This document shows positions 56,813 through 64,000 of a stretch of 64,000 nt of DNA, piece after piece (the stretch's first letter is position 1; each line of letters opens with the position of its first letter). The stretch spans positions 620,001 to 684,000 of the forward strand of contig NZ_QBKI01000001.1 in assembly GCF_003054055.1 (NCBI RefSeq). Direction: 5' to 3'. Below the pieces are notes generated by a model. That model did no database searches. It was not told the DNA's origin and worked only from the letters and a program-made list of their open reading frames with translations. Source of the DNA: Pontibacter mucosus. GTDB taxonomy: Bacteria > Bacteroidota > Bacteroidia > Cytophagales > Hymenobacteraceae. A program made the translations under genes and the position numbers.

Positions 56813-58249
56813 ATGAAAAAGATTCTTATATGCCTGCTCTCCATGGTGCTGGTAGCATCATGCGTAGATGATTTAGATGATTATAACGTAGACCCGAAGC
56901 GAACGTCAGAGGCACCACCTGCCACGCTGTTCACCAATGCGGTTCTGAGCCTGTCGGATGCGTTGACCACGCCTAACGTGAACTTCAACAACTACAGATT
57001 CTATGTGCAGCACTGGACGTCTACCCAGTACCTGGATGAGCCAAGGTACAACATGACTTCCCGCCTGATCCCGCAGAACATGTGGCAGGAGCTGTACAGG
57101 GATGTGCTGGCAGACCTTAAGGAGGCCAAAAGGCTGGTAACCGAGGACCAGTTCCTGGAAGCCGAGGAGAAGAATAACCAGCTGGCGCAAATAGAGATGA
57201 TGGAGGTGTATACCTGGTTTGTGATAGTGACCACCTGGGGAGATGTCCCTTATACAGAGGCGCTAGATCCGACGAACGCTTTGCCCGCTTATGATGATGA
57301 CCAGGCAATATTCAACGACCTTATCTCTCGCCTTAACACCGCCATCGGGCATGTAGACCCTGCAGCTTCGGGATTCCAGGCAGGGGACGTTTTTTACAAC
57401 GGAGATATGGACCAGTGGCTAAAGTTTGGCAATTCGCTGAAGCTGAAAATGGGCATGGTGATAGCCGATGTGGATCCGGGACAAGCCAGAACGCTTGTGG
57501 AAGAGGCGGCGCCCAACGTGTTTACGAGCAACGATGACAACGCCGTTTTCCCTTATCTGAGTGCGCCCCCCAACAATAACCCTATCTCTGACAACGTGCT
57601 GGGCCCCTTTACATCCAGGGAGGATTATGTCGCCGCCAACACGCTGGTTGACGTCATGAACGCGCTCGATGACCCCAGAAGGCCGGAGTACTTTACTGAT
57701 GTGGACGGCGAGTTTATTGGCGGGGTGTACGGCTTCGAAAACGTCTACACGGACTTCTCGACGGTGAGCGAGAAGATTGCCGACCCCACTTTTGAGTCAC
57801 TGCTGCTGGACTATTCAGAAGTTGAGTTCTTGCTGGCAGAGGCCGTGGAGAGAGGCTTTAGTGTGCCAGGAACAGCAGAGGAGCACTATAATAGCGCTAT
57901 AACCGCGTCCATTACTTACTGGGGCCGGTCAGAGGCAGAAGCCGATGCTTACCTGGCTCAGCCTGGGGTAAGCTATACTTCAGCTCCTGGCGACTGGCGG
58001 CAGAAGATTGGAACACAGAAGTGGATCGCGCTCTATAACCGTGGTTTTGATGCCTGGCTGGAATGGCGAAGATTGGATGCGCCGGACTTACAGCCTCCGG
58101 CTATTTCGGGAGCCGCTGCTCTGACAATTCCAAAGCGACTGATCTACCCTATCAATGAGCAAACGCTTAATCCTGAGAACCGTTCCGCTGCAGCCTCTGC
58201 CATTGGTGGAGATGAGGCAAGTACCCGACTTTTCTGGGACGTTCAGTAA
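56813..58249 (+). CDS. SusD/RagB-family nutrient-binding lipoprotein (SusD-like_2 type), pair 1
   Basis: 478 residues. Lipoprotein signal with lipobox VASC (Cys17). SusD-like motifs: FTNAVLSLSDALTTPNVNFNNYRFYVQHWTSTQYLDEPRYNM, YTWFVIVTTWGDVPYTEAL, ISRLNTAIGHVDPA, LLDYSEVEFLLAEAVERGF, TQKWIALYNRGFDAWLEWRRLDAP and RLIYPINEQTLNPENRSA. TPR-like helical protein that sits on the SusC barrel and binds the ligand. SusC-SusD order with 10 bp spacing marks one operon. Confidence 0.93.
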   Translation: MKKILICLLSMVLVASCVDDLDDYNVDPKRTSEAPPATLFTNAVLSLSDALTTPNVNFNNYRFYVQHWTSTQYLDEPRYNMTSRLIPQNMWQELYRDVLADLKEAKRLVTEDQFLEAEEKNNQLAQIEMMEVYTWFVIVTTWGDVPYTEALDPTNALPAYDDDQAIFNDLISRLNTAIGHVDPAASGFQAGDVFYNGDMDQWLKFGNSLKLKMGMVIADVDPGQARTLVEEAAPNVFTSNDDNAVFPYLSAPPNNNPISDNVLGPFTSREDYVAANTLVDVMNALDDPRRPEYFTDVDGEFIGGVYGFENVYTDFSTVSEKIADPTFESLLLDYSEVEFLLAEAVERGFSVPGTAEEHYNSAITASITYWGRSEAEADAYLAQPGVSYTSAPGDWRQKIGTQKWIALYNRGFDAWLEWRRLDAPDLQPPAISGAAALTIPKRLIYPINEQTLNPENRSAAASAIGGDEASTRLFWDVQ

Positions 58250-59077
58250 CAGGATAGATTGGTTGAAGAGAAGTAATAGGCTTCTTCATTGAGGAAAGGC
58301 TCCCGTCACCCGGGAGCCTTTTTTATGGCAATAGCCCAGAGGGAAAGCGAGCTGCCTTCCAGCATAACGCACTGCAGAAAAATCTGGAGCTGTGATGTAC
58401 TTGTTTTAAAATTATAACCGGCAGGTCTCTAATGATTTGACACGCAACTGCGCTGCACATTTATAGTTTATATTAGATAGTTAAATATTTAAGTTATCCA
58501 AACTTCAGTTTCTGCGTAGACTAAGTCCTGAGGTGCGACAGGTACAGGCCATACTCTGCCAAGATGCTGCTCCCCGGAACTGAATAGTTATAGTGTTATC
58601 AAATAATTACTAAAACACACGTCTTGTTGTTTCTTGACAATCAGCCAGATGTTTTGGTTTTTACGCTTCAATAAGTATAAATGCAGGGATAGAATATTGA
58701 AAAAAGTAAATAATAGTTTTGTGATTATAGTTGCTTTTTAATAAACTTGTTGAATCATCTCACCTAAACAAAATTTTTATGATTAACACTTTACTCATTC
58801 TTGCCCCACCCTCGCGGTGCTTTGGGCAACCTCCATCCATTCTATTAAAAACGTCATAATCGCTGCCTCCTGAAAAAAGTGTAGCTGCTGCCCCGCATAT
58901 TCGCGTGTAGGGGAGTTTGCGCCTGTTTCGGAGTTGCTGGCATGCGGCTGCTGCAAAGGTTACCAATGCTTTTGTAGTTAGCGTGGCGTAGCCTTGCCCT
59001 TAGGCTATCCTATGAAGCTTCCGCAGCCCTGTTTTGACTTATATCAAACTTTAACTCTCACTTTAAACTAAAACACA
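58250..59077. other. AT-rich leader region upstream of SusC 2
   Basis: 828 bp that begin with a terminator and continue AT-rich, with no reliable gene. A TAGTTTTG (TAnnTTTG) lies at 58714-58721. The last bases before the start codon resemble those of the first SusC leader. Confidence 0.5.
58296..58324 (+). terminator. Terminator after SusCD pair 1
   Basis: Perfect 10 bp stem AAGGCTCCCG / CGGGAGCCTT with loop TCACC, then TTTT. The bases CTTCTTCATT just before it also precede the terminator of pair 2. Confidence 0.85.
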
Positions 59078-62000
59078 ATGAAGAAAATTCTATTTCTGAG
59101 CCTCTTGCTTGTGACGGCCCTGTTGCACCAGGCCATGGCACAGGTAAGGGCTATTACCGGTAGGGTGACGGATGCCGCTACCAGTCAGCCGCTGCCAGGC
59201 GTGGCTGTTATCGTTAAGGGTACTTCAGTAGGTACGACGTCTGGTGTAGACGGATCTTATACCATCAATGTGCCTGAAGGAAGCAATACCCTGGTTTTCC
59301 GCTTTATCGGTTATAGCACCGTAGAGCGGCCCATTGGCAATGCTAGCACAGTTAACGTTGCTCTTGCAACTGACTCTGAGCAGTTACAGGAGGTTGTGGT
59401 AACTGCCTTGGGTATCAAAAGAGAAGAACGGACTGTTACGTATGCCACGCAACAGGTTGAGGCTGAAGACCTGAATATCACGCAGGGTATCAACGTAAAA
59501 GATGCCCTTGCTGGTAAGGTAGCGGGCGTACAGATTAACGGTCAGGCTGGTTCCAAACTCGGTCAGTTCGGTAAGATCCGTATCAGGGGAGCCATATCGC
59601 TGACCAGCGATAGCGATCCGCTCTACATCGTGGATGGTGTGCCTACGCCGGACCCGAACGACATCGACATGAACAACGTAGAGTCTGTGAACGTGCTGAA
59701 GGGGCCGAACGCCACCTCGCTCTACGGCCAGCGTGCAGAGGCAGGTGTGATTGTTATCACCACCAAGAAAGGCTCCGGAGCACTATCCGTGGAACTTACC
59801 AACTCCACCACCTGGGACAAGGTGGGCTACCTGCCTAAATACCAGAACCTGTACGGCAGAGGCTATGAAGGGGACGCCTCTTTTGGGCCATTTGAGTTCG
59901 ACCCAGAAGCGCACCCAGCCGAGTGGCAGGTATTCAATGGAAAGCGTCACTTCCTGTGGGACAATAACTATGCTGACGAAAGCTGGGGACCAAAATTCGA
60001 CGGACAGGAGTATGTGCCATGGTATGCCTGGTGGCCTGGAACCGCAGAAAACCCTAACCCATATTTCGGTAAAACAGCCAAGTATGAGGCACAGCCTGAC
60101 AACATTAAAAACTTCTACGATACTGGCGTAACGCTGAAAAACTCCGTTGCCATCAGCGGCGGCGGTGAGAAGTATAACGCCCGCTTGTCCTATACAAATC
60201 TGGATCAGAAGGGCATCACGCCTTTCACAGACCTGAAGAAGCATTTCGTTAACGCTAACTTCGGTTTCAACGCCACAGAAAAACTCCACGTAGATGCTAA
60301 CATTCGCTATACTACCTCGGAGATCAACGGTGACCAAGAGGATGGTTATTCTAACCAGACAACCGGTTCCTTTAACTCCTGGTTTGCCAGAGAGGTAAAC
60401 ACGGATATCATGCGGGAGTTAAAAGACCTGACTACGCCGGATGGCTATTCTGCTTCCTGGAACTGGTGGGGCCCTGACTACTATGCTTACTATGGTGGTG
60501 GCTTTAAAAAGCCTGCCTTCTGGTTCAACCCGTATACTTTCCTCGACCGTTACAAGCAGATCAGATCTAACGACAACCTGACAGGTAGCATGACGGCTAC
60601 GTACAACTTCACCGACCACTGGTCTCTGTCAGCAACAGCCTCCAGGAATGTTACTGATTACAAGTACGAAAACTACTTCCCTTCTTTCCTGGCCAACTCA
60701 GCCGCACCGGACCTTTACAACCCATGGATCAATAGCTTCGGCAGGTATGAGTTCAACCAGTCTGAGAATAACTTCAGCTCCTTCCTGCGCTATGAGAACC
60801 GCTTCGGTGATTTCGATGTGAGCGCCTTTATCGGTGGTAACATTAGAAAGGATAAGTATAGCCGCTTCTCTGCTCAAATGACGGCTGACGCTAACACAGG
60901 CGGATTGATTATCCCGGATGTGTATACCTTCCCGAACGCAGGCATCGTGCCGACACCACAGACTTATATCTATGAGAAGCAGGTGAACAGTATCTACGGT
61001 AACGCTTCCCTGGGATATAAGGACATGTTATACTTAGATGCCAGCCTCAGACAAGACTGGAGCTCTGCCCTGCCTTCCGATAAGAATGGCTATAAGTACC
61101 CAGGTATTGGCGCGAGCTTTATCTTCTCAGAGGTACTGGACTTCGAGCCGCTTTCTTTTGGTAAGTTAAGAGCTGGCTGGGCGCAGGTAGGTAACGACGT
61201 GGCAGCCCTCCGTATCAACCCAATCTATGGCCTGGGTCCTCAGCCGTTCCAGGGTTCCAACCTGCTGGTTTATACGCCAACCGAATTAGTAGACCCAAAT
61301 ATCGAGCCGGCAACTAATACCTCGTTTGAAGCAGGTTTTGATGTAAGGTTTATTAATAACAGGGTTGGGGCAAGCTTCACTTATTATGATGAGAACAGAA
61401 AGAATGAAATTATCCCGGTAAGTATTTCAAGTGCCTCAGGTTATCAAACATACCTCACAAATGCCGGTGAATCCTCAAGAAGAGGCGTGGAAATCGCTGT
61501 AGACGGTGATATCTTCAAGTCAGAGAGCGGATTTAACTGGAACCTGCTCGTGAACTATGCCAGAAACAGAACTACTGTAGATGCTCTCCCCGAAGGCCTG
61601 GATGCGATCAATGCTCCTGGTGGCAGCGATGATTGGGCTTTCGTGACGGTAGTGCATGAGTTGGGCAACAACTGGGGCCAGCTGAGAGGCAAAGGCTTTG
61701 CAAGAGACGATCAGGGCAGGTTCATCCTGAACCCTGAGACAGGCTTGCACGAAACCGTTTCGAACCAATACTTTGGCAGCGTTCTGCCAGACTTTACCGG
61801 TGGTGTGGTAAACAGGATGAGCTTTAAGGGGCTTACGCTGGTTGCCGCCGTAGACTTCCAGAAAGGTGGTAAATTCTTCTCCCTCACAGAGCAATGGGGA
61901 CGGTACTCCGGTCTGACAGAGGAGACAGCCGAGCTGAACGATAAAGGCAACAACGTGCGCGATGCTGTTGCGGACGGTGGCGGTGTACACGTAGTGGGTG

Positions 62001-62350
62001 TGGCCGCTGACGGTGCGCCGGTAGACATGTATGTAGATGCGATGGACTACAACATGCAGTTCCAGGCCAATACCATTGCAGAGCCGTTCATTCACGATGC
62101 CAGCTTCATTAAACTCAGAGACGTGAGCCTGTCTTATGACCTTACGAATGCTTTAAAGAACAACCTGCTGAAAAACAATGTGATCAAAGGTGCTTCAATT
62201 GGCGTGGTAGGCAGAAACCTGTGGCTGATGTCTGTATCTGATGATAACAGACACCGTTGGGACCCGTCTGAGCTTTCCAACACCTTCGGGGAGAACAGCC
62301 AGTTGCCAGGTACAAGAAGCTATGGTGTAAATGTTAGGTTGACATTCTAA
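59078..62350 (+). CDS. SusC/RagA-family TonB-dependent outer-membrane receptor (pair 2)
   Basis: 1090 residues. Signal 1-21, carboxypeptidase-like domain (~24-110) and plug with YIVDGVPTPDPNDIDMNNVESVNVLKGPNATSLYGQRAEAGVIVITTKKG, then the barrel, ending RSYGVNVRLTF. The first ~117 residues are very close to those of the first SusC (GRVTDAAT.QPLPGV, NVPEGSNTL, IGNAST, EQLQEVVVTALGI), so the genes share a recent origin in the N-terminal part; the barrels are much more diverged, which suggests different ligands. Operon with SusD 2 (13 bp). Confidence 0.95.
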   Translation: MKKILFLSLLLVTALLHQAMAQVRAITGRVTDAATSQPLPGVAVIVKGTSVGTTSGVDGSYTINVPEGSNTLVFRFIGYSTVERPIGNASTVNVALATDSEQLQEVVVTALGIKREERTVTYATQQVEAEDLNITQGINVKDALAGKVAGVQINGQAGSKLGQFGKIRIRGAISLTSDSDPLYIVDGVPTPDPNDIDMNNVESVNVLKGPNATSLYGQRAEAGVIVITTKKGSGALSVELTNSTTWDKVGYLPKYQNLYGRGYEGDASFGPFEFDPEAHPAEWQVFNGKRHFLWDNNYADESWGPKFDGQEYVPWYAWWPGTAENPNPYFGKTAKYEAQPDNIKNFYDTGVTLKNSVAISGGGEKYNARLSYTNLDQKGITPFTDLKKHFVNANFGFNATEKLHVDANIRYTTSEINGDQEDGYSNQTTGSFNSWFAREVNTDIMRELKDLTTPDGYSASWNWWGPDYYAYYGGGFKKPAFWFNPYTFLDRYKQIRSNDNLTGSMTATYNFTDHWSLSATASRNVTDYKYENYFPSFLANSAAPDLYNPWINSFGRYEFNQSENNFSSFLRYENRFGDFDVSAFIGGNIRKDKYSRFSAQMTADANTGGLIIPDVYTFPNAGIVPTPQTYIYEKQVNSIYGNASLGYKDMLYLDASLRQDWSSALPSDKNGYKYPGIGASFIFSEVLDFEPLSFGKLRAGWAQVGNDVAALRINPIYGLGPQPFQGSNLLVYTPTELVDPNIEPATNTSFEAGFDVRFINNRVGASFTYYDENRKNEIIPVSISSASGYQTYLTNAGESSRRGVEIAVDGDIFKSESGFNWNLLVNYARNRTTVDALPEGLDAINAPGGSDDWAFVTVVHELGNNWGQLRGKGFARDDQGRFILNPETGLHETVSNQYFGSVLPDFTGGVVNRMSFKGLTLVAAVDFQKGGKFFSLTEQWGRYSGLTEETAELNDKGNNVRDAVADGGGVHVVGVAADGAPVDMYVDAMDYNMQFQANTIAEPFIHDASFIKLRDVSLSYDLTNALKNNLLKNNVIKGASIGVVGRNLWLMSVSDDNRHRWDPSELSNTFGENSQLPGTRSYGVNVRLTF

Positions 62351-62363
62351 AATTACTTGAGAG

Positions 62364-63851
62364 ATGAAGAAAAAACTTTTATATATGGCATTAGGGCTTG
62401 TGCTGGCACAAAGCTTCACTGCCTGCGAAACTGTGGACTTTGGTGACACGAACGAAAACGTGAACGGTCCTAAGGAAGTATACCCGGCTGGTCTGCTGGC
62501 CGGGGCTATCGAAACGTTCTCCACCATGACCGGTAGAGATCCTTTCCTGAAACCAACCCTGTACGTACAGTACCAGTCTCAGGTAACGTATACCGACGAG
62601 ATGCTGTATGCGGAGACGCCGTCATCCTGGAACACCTATTACGCCCGGATTCTGCCTGCCCTGAACCAGGTTATCTCCTATAACATGGATGAGGACAACC
62701 AATTGGACCCTAACCTGCTGGCGCAGGGTGATCCTATGAACCAGGCGGGTGTGGCCATGATCTACAGAGCCATTGTGCTCAAGAGGCTGACCGACACCTG
62801 GGGCGATGTCCCTTTCTCAGAAGCTGTGCAGGGCTTGAAGAACCTTACACCGGCTTATGACAAGCAAGAGGACATTTACCGCCAATTGATCGATGACCTG
62901 AAAGCCGGCCGCGACATGTTAGATGAGTCTGCTAGCGGGCCGAAAGGGGACCTTATCTATGGCGGAGACGTGGCTAAGTGGAAAAAGCTGGCGAACTCTG
63001 TGCTTCTGCAGGCTTCCCTGCAACTATCAGAAGTTAGCTCCTCAAAAATTAACCCGGCAGAAGAGTTCAGAGCTGCCCTGGCAGACCCGGCGGGCGTGAT
63101 TGAGGATGTGAGTGATGAGGCGTGGTACAAGTTCGATGCCATCGCAGAATACCAGAACCCTTTCAACCCAAACAGAAAGGCTGACTATTTCTTGTCTGCT
63201 GAGTTTGTGGATGCATTTCAGGGAGATGGTGGGGAGTATAACCCTACTTCTAGCAAAACCTATGATGCCAGGATTGAAGTATATTCTAAGAATCCTGCAT
63301 TAGAAGGAGTGCCCTATGGATTTAACGATGCCAGCGGCTCTGGTAAGAACCAGGTGTCTCCTACGCACTTTTGGTCCGCGACAGCTCCTTTACCATTAAT
63401 GACAGCTTCTTATACTTACCTGAACAGGGCTGAGGCAGCTGAAAGAGGCTGGACAGAAGAGGTTGCAGTAGAGATGCTGACAAAAGGCATCAAGCTGTCC
63501 TTCGAATCCCTGGACACTCGCAAAGAGGTAGATATTGCAGAAGATGCAAATGTTTATACTGCTGCACGTCTGGCTGATGCCTTGAGAGTGGGGATGCTTC
63601 AGGTAATTGGGGAAGAAAAATGGAAGACACTGTTCCCGCAGGGCTTTGATGCCTGGGCAGAGTGGAGAAGAACAGGATATCCTAATCTTAAACCGGCCAC
63701 GCACTACCTCAACGATGGCGGTATTGTTAGAAGATACCTGTACCCGATTGACGAGCGCACCCTTAATGCCACAAGCTTTAATGCAGGCATCACAGGCCTC
63801 AAGCCTGCAACCGATAAAAACACCTCCAGAGTGTGGTGGGATGTTGATTAG
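62364..63851 (+). CDS. SusD/RagB-family nutrient-binding lipoprotein (SusD-like_2 type), pair 2
   Basis: 495 residues with lipobox FTAC (Cys21). SusD-like landmarks: LAGAIETFSTMTGRDPFLKPTLYVQYQSQVTYTDEMLY, AIVLKRLTDTWGDVPFSEAVQG, NRAEAAERGWTEE, LFPQGFDAWAEWRRTGYPNL and RRYLYPIDERTLNATSFNAG. Same type as the first SusD but distant in sequence. Forms a pair with the SusC at 59078-62350. Confidence 0.93.
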   Translation: MKKKLLYMALGLVLAQSFTACETVDFGDTNENVNGPKEVYPAGLLAGAIETFSTMTGRDPFLKPTLYVQYQSQVTYTDEMLYAETPSSWNTYYARILPALNQVISYNMDEDNQLDPNLLAQGDPMNQAGVAMIYRAIVLKRLTDTWGDVPFSEAVQGLKNLTPAYDKQEDIYRQLIDDLKAGRDMLDESASGPKGDLIYGGDVAKWKKLANSVLLQASLQLSEVSSSKINPAEEFRAALADPAGVIEDVSDEAWYKFDAIAEYQNPFNPNRKADYFLSAEFVDAFQGDGGEYNPTSSKTYDARIEVYSKNPALEGVPYGFNDASGSGKNQVSPTHFWSATAPLPLMTASYTYLNRAEAAERGWTEEVAVEMLTKGIKLSFESLDTRKEVDIAEDANVYTAARLADALRVGMLQVIGEEKWKTLFPQGFDAWAEWRRTGYPNLKPATHYLNDGGIVRRYLYPIDERTLNATSFNAGITGLKPATDKNTSRVWWDVD

Positions 63852-63923
63852 TAGGAGCTAAACAGGCTGACATGAACATCAAACAGATAATTCAAGATAC
63901 TAGGTAGTAGTCTTCTTCATTGG

Positions 63924-63960
63924 AAAAAGGCCCTCGGTTTCCGGGGGCCTTTTCTTTTTC
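63924..63960 (+). terminator. Terminator after SusCD pair 2
   Basis: Ten bp stem AGGCCCTCGG / CCGGGGGCCT (one G-U) with a TTT loop, then TTTCTTTTTC. Preceded by CTTCTTCATT as in pair 1. Confidence 0.85.
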
Positions 63961-64000
63961 TCAGCAATGGAGCTTGCTGTACTTACATTTTTATACTTTC

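Noticed and set aside
58760..58966. Minus-strand 68-codon frame in the SusC 2 leader
   Set aside because: No recognisable features, overlaps the leader.
1..64000. tRNA, rRNA and transposase genes
   Set aside because: I read the intergenic regions for tRNA cloverleaf patterns and conserved rRNA words and looked for transposase or integrase motifs in the frames; none were convincing.
1..64000. AAGTATA as a DNA uptake sequence
   Set aside because: At roughly one per 270 bases it is much denser than known uptake words, and no competence genes are in the window; kept only as one possibility for testing.

Overview
The window looks like chromosomal DNA of a moderately GC-rich member of the Bacteroidota, probably Cytophagales and possibly a Hymenobacteraceae (Pontibacter-like) genus. 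The evidence is two SusC/SusD pairs, a fused MurF-alanine racemase gene, TAnnTTTG-type -7 promoter elements, and many protein families typical of this phylum (DUF2911, DUF4834, DUF5686, YfhO, DUF4230, GDYXXLXY). The genus is inference. I found no rRNA, tRNA, CRISPR array, phage module, transposase or integrase.

Layout. 1-5.3 kb: partial MscS channel gene (cut by the left edge), a DUF2911 exported protein, a repeat block, and a DUF2157-DUF4401-GDYXXLXY membrane operon with overlapping genes. 5.3-10.9 kb: repeat block, GluQ-type tRNA-modifying synthetase, sterol desaturase-like hydroxylase, two lipoproteins, two acetyltransferases and a SnoaL-like protein. 10.9-13.2 kb: AT-richer group of small membrane proteins on the minus strand, one of which (DUF2306-like) is frameshifted. 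13.3-24.6 kb: lipocalin/GNAT pair, YajQ, TerC, a large M28 membrane peptidase, M19 dipeptidase, PAP2 phosphatase and a zinc-phospholipase-C-like protein. 24.6-31.1 kb: an MsrA-like protein with Ser at the catalytic Cys position, DUF3616, an HTTM membrane protein between two Thr/Gly-repeat lipoproteins, and a DsbA-family protein. 31.3-40.1 kb: CarB lacking the C-terminal allosteric domain, a long repeat block, DUF4834, YfhO, a PLP enzyme and DUF4230. 40.1-47.8 kb: an AT-rich orphan gene, a MITE-like element, RecX, two EamA transporters, a DUF5686 outer-membrane protein and repeat blocks. 47.8-52.9 kb: MurF-Alr fusion and feoAB. 53.5-63.9 kb: two tandem SusC-SusD nutrient uptake pairs with AT-rich leaders.

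The most striking signal is not a gene. The heptamer AAGTATA (reverse complement TATACTT, usually extended to AAGTATAA/TTATACTT) occurs throughout the window on both strands, inside genes in any reading frame and in dense intergenic clusters. My hand count is about 35-40 copies in the first 10 kb, against roughly one expected from base composition. It is scarcer in the AT-rich, probably acquired genes. A second layer is a set of intergenic mosaic repeats: a roughly 230 bp element in four copies, a G-rich module in about eight, the palindrome GGACAGGTCGCGACCTGTCC and its variants in six, and a family of short hairpins whose arms differ while the setting is kept. Together these suggest a genome with a HIP1-like highly iterated word and an active or formerly active set of non-autonomous repeats.
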